This document shows, one piece after another, positions 25,315 to 34,158 of a DNA stretch of 34,918 nt. The notes under the pieces were generated by a model. It worked only from the letters and a program-made list of their open reading frames with translations, searched no databases and was not told the DNA's origin. Origin of the DNA: Promethearchaeota archaeon (GTDB lineage: Archaea > Asgardarchaeota > Lokiarchaeia > Sigynarchaeales > SOKP01); the NCBI GenBank assembly GCA_019057775.1, contig JAHLWT010000160.1, forward strand, positions 1-34,918. The letters are read 5' to 3'. The translations under genes and the position numbers were made by a program. Position 1 is the stretch's first letter. Every line of letters starts with the position of its first letter.

Positions 25315-25772
25315 ATATCTTACCTCATTTCTACTAAAAAACAAGAATACAGAACTGTTAATATTTAAAACATGAAACAATTAATAAAATTGAACTTAAT
25401 ATAATATTAGATAAAAAATTCTATAACCTACATCATATAGATTTACAAAATAGGTATTTCTATTTCTTTATGTAAAAAAAAGAATTTTACATAACTATTT
25501 TTGATATATAATGCGATATTTTATACCATAATTTATGGTAATCTACGAATTTTTTAAAGTTATATGTAAGTCTTCTTTTTACAAAAATATAATAAATTTA
25601 CACATTTTGTTATAGATATTATAAATTAAATTTAAATAACATTAGTTCTATGAATAGTTTTAATACATATCTTAGTTTAAATTTTAATTGTAGATCTTTA
25701 ATAACACTACGTTAATCAATAGGATTTGTCTTATAAGTTGAATTGTTAAATTCAATGGTTAGGGGTTATAAA
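25315..25772. other. 458-base A/T-rich divergent promoter region
   Basis: No gene is seen. Leftward it carries the ribosome site of the DUF6512 gene. Rightward, CTTATAAG near 25731-25738 is a plausible TATA box for the kinase, giving a very short leader that contains AGGGG. In between lie several TTTACA/TGTAAA-like words and one perfect dyad. Confidence 0.5.
25468..25494. promoter_or_regulatory. inverted repeat TTATGTAAAA-N7-TTTTACATAA upstream of the kinase
   Basis: Perfect ten-base arms separated by AAAAGAA. The position, about 260 bases upstream of the kinase TATA box, suits an operator or a hairpin at the end of an upstream transcript. Its core matches the dyad at 24254-24271. Confidence 0.35.
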
Positions 25773-28700
25773 ATGTATAGTGTGTATCAAGAATATAATA
25801 ATAATTTTCAGGAAATCTTTGATAATTCATTCGATTATGTCTATCTTCATGACACTCAAGGAAATATCTTTGATATTAATGAAATAGTCGTAAAGAACCT
25901 TGGATATTCAAGGGAAGAAATTCTATCTATGAATGTAATTGAATTCTTATCAATTGTAGAAAATACCGCTGAGATTAAAGAAGCAATAAAGAGTACGATT
26001 CAAACAGGGAAAGTAAATAAGCCAAGAATCTATAGAGTTAAGAAAAAAAATGGAGAAATCACCTATTTAGAAGTAAATACGATTCCATTAAAAAAAAATG
26101 GAGAAGTATACGCGATTCTAGGGATAGGCCATGATGTAACAAAACATAAGAAAGTGGAACAAAAATTAAGAGAATCAGAAAAAAAGTATTATACCTTATA
26201 TAACAATTCTTCAAGCGGTATTGCTTATCATAAGATAGTATACGGGCATAATCAAAAACCAACCGATTACATTATAACCGATATAAATCCTCAGTTTGAA
26301 AAAATAATGCCTTTAAAAAAGGAGGACGTAATAAATAAGAAAGCTACTGATGCTTATGATGTAGAAAGTGCTCCATTTTTAGAGATTTATTCAAATGTAG
26401 CTGATACAGGTGAATCAACCTCTTTTGAATCCTTCTTTCCTCCTCTTAATAAATATTTTAGAATCTCAGTAATCTCTCAGAAAAAGGGAGAGTTTTTTAC
26501 TGTATTTGATGATATAACAGAACGTATAAATGCTGAACATAAATTAAAAGAACATAGTCAAGAACTCTACGCTCTAAATAGAATAATCACACTTGGTAAC
26601 GAATCCAAGAATTTACAAGAGTTTTTAGAAAAATCCTATGATCAAGTATTAGATCTTGTAGGATTCGACAGAGGAGGAGTTTATCTTTACGACACTGAGA
26701 CTCAATATAATAAATTAGTGCTTTATAAGAATGTCCACCCGGACTTCATAACCGCAGTAAAAGATGTTGATATATCTACTGGGCTTTTTAAACAAATTTT
26801 TGATAAATATAAACCATTCTATATAGAAGATTTCTCGAGATTCATGGAAAACTCAAAAGAGTTAGGTGTGTATTCCGCTGTAATCGTCCCACTTAATTCG
26901 AAAGAAGAATATGTTGGAAGCATGAATATTGCTTCTCCAGTTCACCAAATTCTTTCTAAATATGAATTAGATTTATTAGTTGCCATTGGTAAGCAGATGG
27001 GAATTATAATTCAGAAGTTTAAATCTGAAAAATTACTTAAAGAATCGGAAGAAAAATTCAGAAGTATGGCCGAACAATCATTTATGGGAATAATAATAAT
27101 CCAAGATGGACTCTTTAAGTATTATAACCAAAGAGCAGCCGAGATAAATGGGTATTCTCTCGAGGAGATAAATAGCTGGAAAGCAAATGAATTTTCTAAA
27201 CTCATCCATCCAGATGATAGAGAATTTGTTTTAAATCAAGCACGTAAAAAACAAATTGGAGAGAAGGATATTGTTAATCAATACTCATATAGAATAATAA
27301 AAAAGAATGGAGAAACGATATGGGTTGAAAATTTTTCCAAGACTATCAATTATAAAGGGAAACCTGCTGATTTTGTGATGACAATTGATATTACTGAAAA
27401 AATAGAATCTGAGAAAAAATTGAAAGAGTCAGAAGAAAAATTCAGGACTTTAGCAGAACAATCATTAATGGGGATTGGAATTTTACAAGATTACAAATTA
27501 AAATATGCAAATAAAAGGTTAGCCAACCTCTTTGGATATACAGTAGATGAACTACTCCAAATAGATTTCGTTGAATTTCTACAGTCAATACATGAAGAAG
27601 ATAGAGAAAAAATAACAAAACAAGTTGAAAGAAGGAAGGATCGTACTCGAGATACAATCACCTTTTATCACTTTCGTGCTTATAAAAAGACAGGTGAATT
27701 ATTTTGGGTTGAAATCTTTTCTAAAATTGTTAATTATCAAGGAGAACGTGCGAGTTTGATCACTATACTTGATATAACTGATATGAAAATGGCAGAAATA
27801 AAGTTAAAAGAATCTGAGGAGCAATTTAGAACTATCTCTGAGCAATCATTTATGGGAATAGTTATTGCTCAAGATGGAAAACTTAAATATTTGAATAAAG
27901 CTATGTCTAAAATTGCTGGATATCCCGTAGAAGAAATGTTAAAATGGACAGAACGAGATATGGCAAAAATGGTACACCCTGAGGATGTACAGACAATACT
28001 AAATCGATTGAGAAGCAATAGAGAAGGGACTGTAAGTGACTTCTCTCGTAATGAGTTTAGAATAGTTAATAGAGAAGGACAAATAAGATGGTTAGAGGAT
28101 TATACAAGTAAAATAATTTATAAGGGAAAAATAGCAAATTTAATATCAGTTGTGGATATAACTGATAAAATCGAAGCTGAACAACTAATTCTAGAAGAAA
28201 ACAAAAGACTTTTAGAATTACACGAATTAAGGAAAGATCTCATAACTAGAGTCTCGCATGAGTTGAAAACACCGATGACGTCCATATATGGGGGCATTCA
28301 AATCCTTTTAAGTGTCTTTGGGGACAAATTAGATAAAGAAGTTCTAAATTATGTTGAAATTGGACATAGAGGATGCTTACGATTAAAACAATTGATAGAA
28401 AATCTGTTGGATACTTCACGATTAGAATCTAAAAAGTTGGAATTAAATCTGGAAAAAATAGATCTAGTTACCCTCCTAAAGGAAAGCATTGATGACATGA
28501 CTTACTTAGGAAATCTCCGAAACATATCAATGAATTCAGAACTACCTATTGAATTATACTTTAATATTGATCATCTACGATTTAGGCAAGTTCTTACGAA
28601 TATTCTTTCTAATGCTATTAAGAATACTCCAAGAGGAGGAAAAGTCTTTATAACCGCTAATGAAGAAAGTAAATTTATTGATATTCATGTGAGAGATACA

Positions 28701-28919
28701 GGAGTAGGATTAACTGCTTCAGAAAAAGAGAGACTATTCGAGAAATTTGGCAAAATTGAGAGATATGGAATGGATTTGGATGTAGACATTGAGGGAGTTG
28801 GTATTGGATTACATATTTCAAAGGAATTAGTGGAATTGCATGGCGGGGAGATTCTAGTAGAATCCGAAGGAAGAAATAAAGGTGCCACTTTCACTATAAG
28901 GCTCTATAAAGAAAACTAA
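25773..28919 (+). CDS. multi-PAS/GAF sensor histidine kinase
   Basis: A 1048-residue soluble kinase with no membrane helix. Domains in order: PAS (about 5-125), PAS (140-255), GAF (275-410), three further PAS units (about 420-545, 546-670, 671-795), HisKA and HATPase_c. The last three PAS units are clear duplicates, each opening EKFRSMAEQSFMGI, EKFRTLAEQSLMGI or EQFRTISEQSFMGI and closing with WVEN/WVEI/WLED. The H-box is RVSHELKTPM (phospho-acceptor His829); the N-box contains NILSNAIKNTP; G-boxes are DTGVGL and GVGIGLHIS. No receiver or response regulator is encoded nearby. Ligands of the PAS and GAF units are unknown. The frame is open from TTG 25743, but ATG 25773 follows AGGGG at good distance. 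Confidence 0.93.
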   Translation: MYSVYQEYNNNFQEIFDNSFDYVYLHDTQGNIFDINEIVVKNLGYSREEILSMNVIEFLSIVENTAEIKEAIKSTIQTGKVNKPRIYRVKKKNGEITYLEVNTIPLKKNGEVYAILGIGHDVTKHKKVEQKLRESEKKYYTLYNNSSSGIAYHKIVYGHNQKPTDYIITDINPQFEKIMPLKKEDVINKKATDAYDVESAPFLEIYSNVADTGESTSFESFFPPLNKYFRISVISQKKGEFFTVFDDITERINAEHKLKEHSQELYALNRIITLGNESKNLQEFLEKSYDQVLDLVGFDRGGVYLYDTETQYNKLVLYKNVHPDFITAVKDVDISTGLFKQIFDKYKPFYIEDFSRFMENSKELGVYSAVIVPLNSKEEYVGSMNIASPVHQILSKYELDLLVAIGKQMGIIIQKFKSEKLLKESEEKFRSMAEQSFMGIIIIQDGLFKYYNQRAAEINGYSLEEINSWKANEFSKLIHPDDREFVLNQARKKQIGEKDIVNQYSYRIIKKNGETIWVENFSKTINYKGKPADFVMTIDITEKIESEKKLKESEEKFRTLAEQSLMGIGILQDYKLKYANKRLANLFGYTVDELLQIDFVEFLQSIHEEDREKITKQVERRKDRTRDTITFYHFRAYKKTGELFWVEIFSKIVNYQGERASLITILDITDMKMAEIKLKESEEQFRTISEQSFMGIVIAQDGKLKYLNKAMSKIAGYPVEEMLKWTERDMAKMVHPEDVQTILNRLRSNREGTVSDFSRNEFRIVNREGQIRWLEDYTSKIIYKGKIANLISVVDITDKIEAEQLILEENKRLLELHELRKDLITRVSHELKTPMTSIYGGIQILLSVFGDKLDKEVLNYVEIGHRGCLRLKQLIENLLDTSRLESKKLELNLEKIDLVTLLKESIDDMTYLGNLRNISMNSELPIELYFNIDHLRFRQVLTNILSNAIKNTPRGGKVFITANEESKFIDIHVRDTGVGLTASEKERLFEKFGKIERYGMDLDVDIEGVGIGLHISKELVELHGGEILVESEGRNKGATFTIRLYKEN

Positions 28920-29148
28920 TAAATATCTTTAACATTTTTTAAGTTAAAAACCACTCATCTTTGAATTATATTAGTTTGTTAATATAGGGTGAATAGGATA
29001 ACCTTTACTTTTCAAAATATGTATTATAAGTCAAAAACTAAGGAAGTCTTAAATCCTCTTTTCTTCCTTTTTTGTATTATTTCCTTTTGTTATCTAATTT
29101 AATTGCTTAATTTCTCTTAAATAAAGTAAAAATATAAAAAAATGAGGT

Positions 29149-30288
29149 TTATGTTTTATCTAATTCCATCTGACTAATAGCTTTTCCAGATCGAAAAGGA
29201 ACATCGTCAATTGACATTCCGGCTTCATGTTTAAATATTTCTTTAAAGGAATCATTCAGTGATTGAAAATATAATGACAATGGTAAGTTCTGAGGGCAAT
29301 TATTGTCGCAATTACCGCATTCAACGCATCTGTCAGCGTCGTGAGCTATTCTTGTGAGGTTGTAGGTTGCTTTATCAATAGTTTTATCTTTTCTCTTCTT
29401 CATGAGTATGCAATCCACGCAATAGCAAACCGGGCACCCACGTATGCACGTATTACACATCGTACACTTAAGTAATTCCGCAATTTTCTCTTCTTGTGAT
29501 TTATTCGCCCATTCTTCTAAATCCTTTGCTCTTTTCTCTTTTGCTTTTTCGATTATTTCGTTGTACTTCTCTGTATGAGCCTTTTTTATGTTCTCTGGAA
29601 GTGGTTTTTTATTGATACCTGATTTTTCAAGGAGTTCATTTCCGTTATCAGAATAGACTTTTAAGATAATATCATCTGAATTGATGTTTAATCCAAGATC
29701 ACTTACAGCTAAATCAGCAACAACGGGTATCTTTCTATAACATCTTAAACAGTTTTCAGCTACAGTTAGATCTAGTTCCTTAGTACTTCCGCCATCCATT
29801 TTAACAATCAGTCCTTTATCGCCTACTTTTTCTTTGACAATTTTCGTAGGATCAATATCTTTATTCTTTCTCATTTCTCTTCCAGCTTTCGGTAGCATTC
29901 CCCGATCTTCAATGCCAATGATAAAAAGGTTATCTAAGTTGACTTGTTTAAGCTTAGCAAGTTCAATTAAAGCCCTCGTATCACATGGTCTAGCTATGAG
30001 ACCAATTTTCTCATTTTTTGCCCCTCCAACTGATTTATGAAGATATTTAGAAGCAGAATCCGTTCTTGCATATCCAAAAGCAATTAATGGTGAAAGAGGA
30101 AAATTTGCGGTATCTTCTGCTTTTTCAAACACAATAGGTTGAACTGTGAATCGATCAATAGCCCCTGATTTCTTATCTACCCTCAATTTAGCTCCAATGA
30201 TTTTGTCAACAACTTTTTCGTTTAACATTGAAGCCAATAATTTAGGAAAATCTTTAATGTTTATCAGATATTCTGCAATGACGTCCAT
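29149..30288 (-). CDS. FrhB/FdhB-like F420-linked Fe-S flavoprotein with HdrC-like C-terminal clusters
   Basis: A 379-residue protein. Residues 1-210 follow the F420 hydrogenase/dehydrogenase beta-subunit pattern: GYARTDSASKYLHKSVGG, IARPCDTRALIEL, LFIIGIEDRG and the Cys pair ENCLRCYRK. These proteins bind FAD and a cluster and pass electrons between F420 and a partner. Residues 270-345 add two cluster sites, CTMCNTCIRGCPVCYCVDC and CVECGNCDNNCPQNLPLSL, the second of HdrC/RnfC type. It lies 169 bases downstream of vhuD on the same strand, after the candidate SECIS. In the HdrA-VhuD context it would be the F420H2- or NAD(P)H-side input, or an HdrC substitute. No in-frame UGA is needed. Confidence 0.8.
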   Translation of the reverse strand: MDVIAEYLINIKDFPKLLASMLNEKVVDKIIGAKLRVDKKSGAIDRFTVQPIVFEKAEDTANFPLSPLIAFGYARTDSASKYLHKSVGGAKNEKIGLIARPCDTRALIELAKLKQVNLDNLFIIGIEDRGMLPKAGREMRKNKDIDPTKIVKEKVGDKGLIVKMDGGSTKELDLTVAENCLRCYRKIPVVADLAVSDLGLNINSDDIILKVYSDNGNELLEKSGINKKPLPENIKKAHTEKYNEIIEKAKEKRAKDLEEWANKSQEEKIAELLKCTMCNTCIRGCPVCYCVDCILMKKRKDKTIDKATYNLTRIAHDADRCVECGNCDNNCPQNLPLSLYFQSLNDSFKEIFKHEAGMSIDDVPFRSGKAISQMELDKT

Positions 30289-30377
30289 GTATTTACAACT
30301 CTATAATTAACTAAATTTTGTTCCAATACAATTTTATACTTTTTTTTTAATTATTATTTATTAAAATATATATTTCT

Positions 30378-30451
30378 ATGTGTTAATATGGTGCTCCCAT
30401 ATCCTCAACTGAGTTCTCATTTTTTTAACTCAGCCTCATCAGTTAACACAT
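30378..30451 (-). promoter_or_regulatory. candidate SECIS element with eukaryote-like AUGA/GA core, 3' UTR of vhuD
   Basis: Starting seven bases after the vhuD stop, the transcript can fold as follows. An outer stem AUGUGUUAA (30451-30443) pairs perfectly with UUAACACAU (30386-30378). The core has AUGA (30439-30436) on the 5' side and GA (30406-30405) on the 3' side. Between them, nine base pairs form between GGCUGAGUU (30435-30427) and AACUCAGUU (30415-30407), with two G-U pairs next to the core. An 11-base apical loop starts with a run of A. AUGA-stem-AA loop-GA is the quartet of eukaryotic SECIS elements, rather than the archaeal GAA/A type. A small extra hairpin, AUAUGG-GAGCA-CCAUAU, sits on the 3' side below the core. 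SECIS-like elements of this type are reported for Lokiarchaeota selenoprotein genes. Confidence 0.7.
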
Positions 30452-30457
30452 TAATTT

Positions 30458-30916
30458 TTAAGCTTTCGCTTTTCCTTTAGGTGCGCTCTTTTTTGCTTCT
30501 GCCTTTCGACGTAAAGGACTAAGGCCTAACTTCTTAATTTTCTTATCAAATTCAATCGCTGTAAGTTGAAATTTCTGGCCTTCTGCTGAAGTACAAAAAT
30601 CCATTCTTAGTCTTTCAGGTTCAAGTCCAACAACCTTTAACACTTCTTTTAAGTATTCCACCAATCGATAAGTGAAGTAATTACCCGTCTCATAGTCGCA
30701 TTCTTTTGGGTATCAACCAATAATTAATACACCATCAGCCCCTCTACCAAATGCTCTCATAACTAAGTCTGAGTCAATCCTTCCTGTACATGGCACTAAC
30801 ATAGTTCGTAAGGAAGTTGGGTATTGAGCTCTGATTGTTCCTGCCATGTCAGCTCCGCCGTATCCTCATTTCCAGCATGCGAAAACCATAATCTTGATAT
30901 CATCATTTTCTGCCAT
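30458..30916 (-). CDS. vhuD: VhuD/MvhD-type electron-transfer subunit with two selenocysteines (UGA)
   Basis: A 152-residue [2Fe-2S] protein that links HdrA to its electron-donating enzyme. Reading through two in-frame UGA codons (30866-30868, residue 17; 30713-30715, residue 68) gives the complete family pattern. FACWKU-GYGGADMAGTIRAQYP replaces the family CxxxC start, PCTGRIDSDLVMRAFGRGADGV follows, and LIIGU-YPKECDYETGN replaces the usual GC-xPxxC. Both UGAs fall on Cys positions. A GTG/TTG-initiated fragment after the second UGA would lack both cluster segments. GAGGT lies nine bases before the ATG. It begins 14 bases after the hdrA stop and carries the candidate SECIS behind it. A Lys/Ala-rich tail (residues 138-152) is added. 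Confidence 0.88.
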
Positions 30917-30930
30917 TTTTTTTTACCTCT

Positions 30931-32910
30931 CTATTCCGTTAACACGAGAAATTCATCAATTAATGCATTATATTGTGGATCTCTATAGTATGTCAATTCT
31001 ATTGCTTTTGATGGGCAAGTGGCTGCACAACTCCCGCAACCACGGCATTTAATTAAATCTACTACAAGATTTCCTGTTTCATTGACAGATATCGCACTAT
31101 ATGGGCATACTTCTATACACATATAACATTTAGCACATCGTTCATCAGATGGAGTTGCTCGAATTAATTCCATAACATATTCTCCTTTCCCCATTGGTAT
31201 TCCTGCTGTAGATGCCGCTCCTTTTGCTTGAGAAACAGCAGCTTCTATCGTTTTTTGGCCTTGCGCTGAGCCACAGATATATATTCCAGGCACTTTTGTA
31301 CTGATAGGATCGAGTCGAGCATGGAATTCTTTTAAGAATCCATCGGGACTTCTTTCCATATTGAGTACTTTACTAATTTGTTCAGTACCCTGTGATGGAA
31401 GTGATGCTGGCGATAATACAACCATGTGGAACTCCGCTTTTACTACTGTATCGGTTCCAACTGGTTCAAATTGCACTATTAAGTTTTTGGTTAATGGATC
31501 TTCTTCCATTTTCCCGACTAAACCTTTAACAAAAAGAACTCCAGCATCTCGGGATCTTCTATAATATTCCTCATAATCTTTTCCAGCGCATCTAATATCT
31601 ATGTAGAGACAAATAATCTCTGAATCCGGATATTCTGATATTATCAGTTTTGAGTTCTTTAGCGAGAGATTACAACAAACAACACTACAATGAGCATTTT
31701 TTGAAATGTCTCGTGAACCTACACAATTGATAAACAACACTTTACTAGGGCGTTTTCCATCTGAAGGGCGTTTTAAGTGCCCAAATGTAGGTCCGTTTGG
31801 CGCAAGAATTCTCTCTAGTTGGATCTGATTGATAACATTTTCGTAAATGCCATAACCATAATCATCTTCTTGATAGAGATCCCATCCAGTCGCAACAACA
31901 ATAGTTCCAACATCAAGTTCAACTATTTCATCCGTTTGGCTAAAGTCTATAGCTTGTTGTTCACATGCATCAACACAAGCAAAACATTCAACACATGTAT
32001 TTCTATCAAGTTGTGATACTGCTGGTACAGCTTGAGCAAATGCAATGTCAATAGCTTTTCTTGCGGATAGATGTTCATCAAAGTAGTTACTTGTATATAT
32101 AGGACATACTTCTGTACAAGAACCACACCCCGTACATTTGGTTTCATCAACGAATCTAGCTTTCCGGTTCACTTTGACTTTAAAATTACCTATGTAACCA
32201 TCTACATTTACAACTTCACTGTAAGATAGAATTTCAATATTAGGATGACGATTAGATTCTAACATTTTTGGTCCCAAGATTCATATCGAACAATCATCAG
32301 TTGGGAAAGTTCTATCAAGTTGAGACATGCGACCACCAATTGTGGTTTCTTTCTCTACTAAATATACTTTATATCCCGCATCTCCAAGATCTATTGCAGT
32401 AGATAGCCCAGCAATACCCCCACCAACTACAAGAGCCGTTGGATTTACAAGTACCGTTTTTGTAGGAACATCCTCTAATAATCTAGCTCGTGCTACACCT
32501 GCTCTGATTAATTCGATTGCTTTCAATGTAGCTTTTTCTTTCTCTTTTTGATGTACAAAGGAACAATGTTCTCTGATATTGACGAATTCTAGATATCGTG
32601 GTGGTAATCCTGCTTCAGTTAATATTGCATGAAACACTGGTTGATGAGTTTTAGGACTACAAGCCGCAACGACTATTCTATTGAGTTTAACATCCGAAAT
32701 TTGTTCTTTTATATAAGCACTCCCGCCCGTAGTTCACATACTGAGATACGCATAAGCCTTAACACCGTCTAATTTATTGATTTCTTCAACAATCCTAGGA
32801 ATATCTACAATTCCCGCAATATTGATACCTCAGTGGCATACGAACACACCTATTTTTGTTTGTTCTTCTTCATTCTGTTCATTGGTCTGTTTTCCAGACA
32901 ATTTTTCCAC
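30931..32910 (-). CDS. hdrA: HdrA-type flavin/Fe-S electron-bifurcating subunit with three selenocysteines (UGA)
   Basis: A 659-residue HdrA if three in-frame UGAs are read as selenocysteine: residue 27 (32830-32832) in FVCHU-GINIAG, residue 59 (32734-32736) in YLSMU-TTGGSAYI, and residue 210 (32281-32283) in TDDCSIU-ILGPKM. All replace Cys of ordinary HdrA; the third matches the site known as Sec in some methanogen HdrA. Downstream landmarks are AACSPKTH, the FAD site VVGGGIAGLSTAIDL, [4Fe-4S] motifs CTGCGSCTEVCP and CVECFACVDACE, then CAKCYMCIEVCP and CRGCGSCAATCP. The start is GTG 32910 (GAGG 14 bases ahead); TTG 32901 has a closer GGTGG and is possible. HdrB and HdrC are not adjacent. The stop is UAG, and the gene leads the operon into vhuD. 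Confidence 0.92.
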
Positions 32911-33218
32911 CTAAGTTTCTATAAACCTCGAAGTTTTTAAGATCTATTATCTTCTCAAATCTTCTTGATATAAGAATGATCTAAGAATAATATTATGTTA
33001 TTGAAAATAGTCTATATTTTTAAAACTCTATTATTATGTGATTTTACTCTTAACATTTTTAGTCTTATAATATATTACACCGAATCTCCAAAATTATACG
33101 GCAAAATATAATTCCCGGTATTTATCTATCAAAAATTAAGAAATCTTTAGTTTCGGCTTATTATTACAAATAATTTGAAAAAACAAACCAAAAAGCACTT
33201 TTATCATACTTTATTTAT
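32911..33218. other. 308-base A/T-rich spacer with the hdrA promoter
   Basis: No gene is seen. On the minus strand, CTTATATCA near 32963-32972 is a plausible TATA box, placing hdrA transcription near 32940. I looked here for a second SECIS-like fold and found none convincing. Confidence 0.45.
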
Positions 33219-33739
33219 TCATTTCTTCCTATTAACTTCCTTTATCACTCTACTGATTAATTTAGGATGAAATCTAAACTCTTTTGGTTTAGATTTGAGA
33301 TGTTTTAATAGTTTCAGGCATAATTTTTTATCAATTTTATTGAGATTAAAAGCTTTTAAAATAATTCCTAAAGTTCCAACAACTTTAAATCCCTCTGATT
33401 TTATCGCATTTCTTACTTTAATTTCATTAGTTATACAATAATCTACTTGATTTTTTTCTGCTAATGTTATAATTGAACTTTCTCCTTTATGGATATTATA
33501 TTTTCTCATAATTTCTATAGTTTTTTGCCTTGAGATTTCTTCTACTTGGATAAAATCTGTTTTAATAAAATCCTTTAAGATTTGAGCATCCTTTCTATTG
33601 GTATTATGCCTTGAACTACAGTTTCATTATAAATTATTTCAGATATAAAAATTTGAGAAAATTGTACTTTTAAAAGGTCTAATTGGTTTAATTTTGCTAA
33701 ATGAATGAGGACATCTGAATCAATTACTGCTAAAACCAT
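33219..33739 (-). pseudogene. PIN-domain (DUF3368) toxin broken by a one-base frameshift
   Basis: The ATG at 33739 opens a PIN domain: VLAVIDSDVLIHLAKL with the first Asp, then SEIIYNETVVQG. The frame then drifts to a TAA. One base over, the domain resumes as HNTNRKDAQILKDFIKTDFIQ and continues through HKGESSIITLAEKN, TNEIKVRNAIKSEGF and GTLGIILKAFNLNKI to the normal DUF3368 end. Adding one base near 33620 restores a single full-length protein. The break is either a real loss of the toxin or a base-call error. Its ATG lies inside the end of the UPF0175 gene (20-base overlap), the usual order of this pair. Confidence 0.75.
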
Positions 33740-33974
33740 AGTAAATTTCCTCATCGAATTCTATTTTCCCAAACTCTAAATAAATTTCGTTTTTTTCCAA
33801 TAAATCTTCCATCTCCCTGTAAGTTATTTTTAATATATCAGCTGCTTGGCGAAGAGTTATCTTCTTCTCCCTATAAAGTTCAAAAACAAGCAAAATCTTA
33901 ACATTTTTTTCTGGTTCATCATCTAGATATTGTAGTAATTCAGGGGGAATCTCAACTTTTATTGGTTTAGTCAT
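33720..33974 (-). CDS. UPF0175 family antitoxin
   Basis: An 84-residue helix-turn-helix protein: KIEIPPELLQYL-like start, ILLVFELYREKKITLRQAADILKITYREMEDLL and the closing FDEEIYYGFSS are typical of UPF0175, which pairs with DUF3368 PIN toxins. ATG 33974 is preferred over TTG 33983. It ends in TGA within the toxin frame. The antitoxin is intact although the toxin is not. Confidence 0.85.
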   Translation of the reverse strand: MTKPIKVEIPPELLQYLDDEPEKNVKILLVFELYREKKITLRQAADILKITYREMEDLLEKNEIYLEFGKIEFDEEIYYGFSSN

Positions 33975-34158
33975 CTTAAACAATTAAGGAAATTTAATTT
34001 TGAATAATAAATCACTAAATTAATAATCAAAAACCAACCTTATTTATTTTACCAAATAAATCCAACTTAACACATTAAAAGCTAAAAAGATTAATTTCTC
34101 CATGATAAAAATAATATTATAATTAAAATTTGAGAAAAAGAAATTAAAAAAAATATGA

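Noticed and set aside
30931..32637. Two or three separate genes or a frameshifted pseudogene in the hdrA region
   Set aside because: All breaks are in-frame UGA, without shifts, at conserved Cys positions; the neighbouring vhuD shows the same pattern and a SECIS-like element follows.
30458..32910. UGA reassigned to tryptophan or glycine
   Set aside because: UGA ends other genes in this window (PAN, HEPN toxin, UPF0175, the heme-helix protein), and the replaced residues in HdrA and VhuD families are Cys, not Trp or Gly.
32911..33218. A second SECIS in the hdrA leader
   Set aside because: No stem with an AUGA/GA or GAA/A core could be drawn by eye in this A/T-rich stretch.
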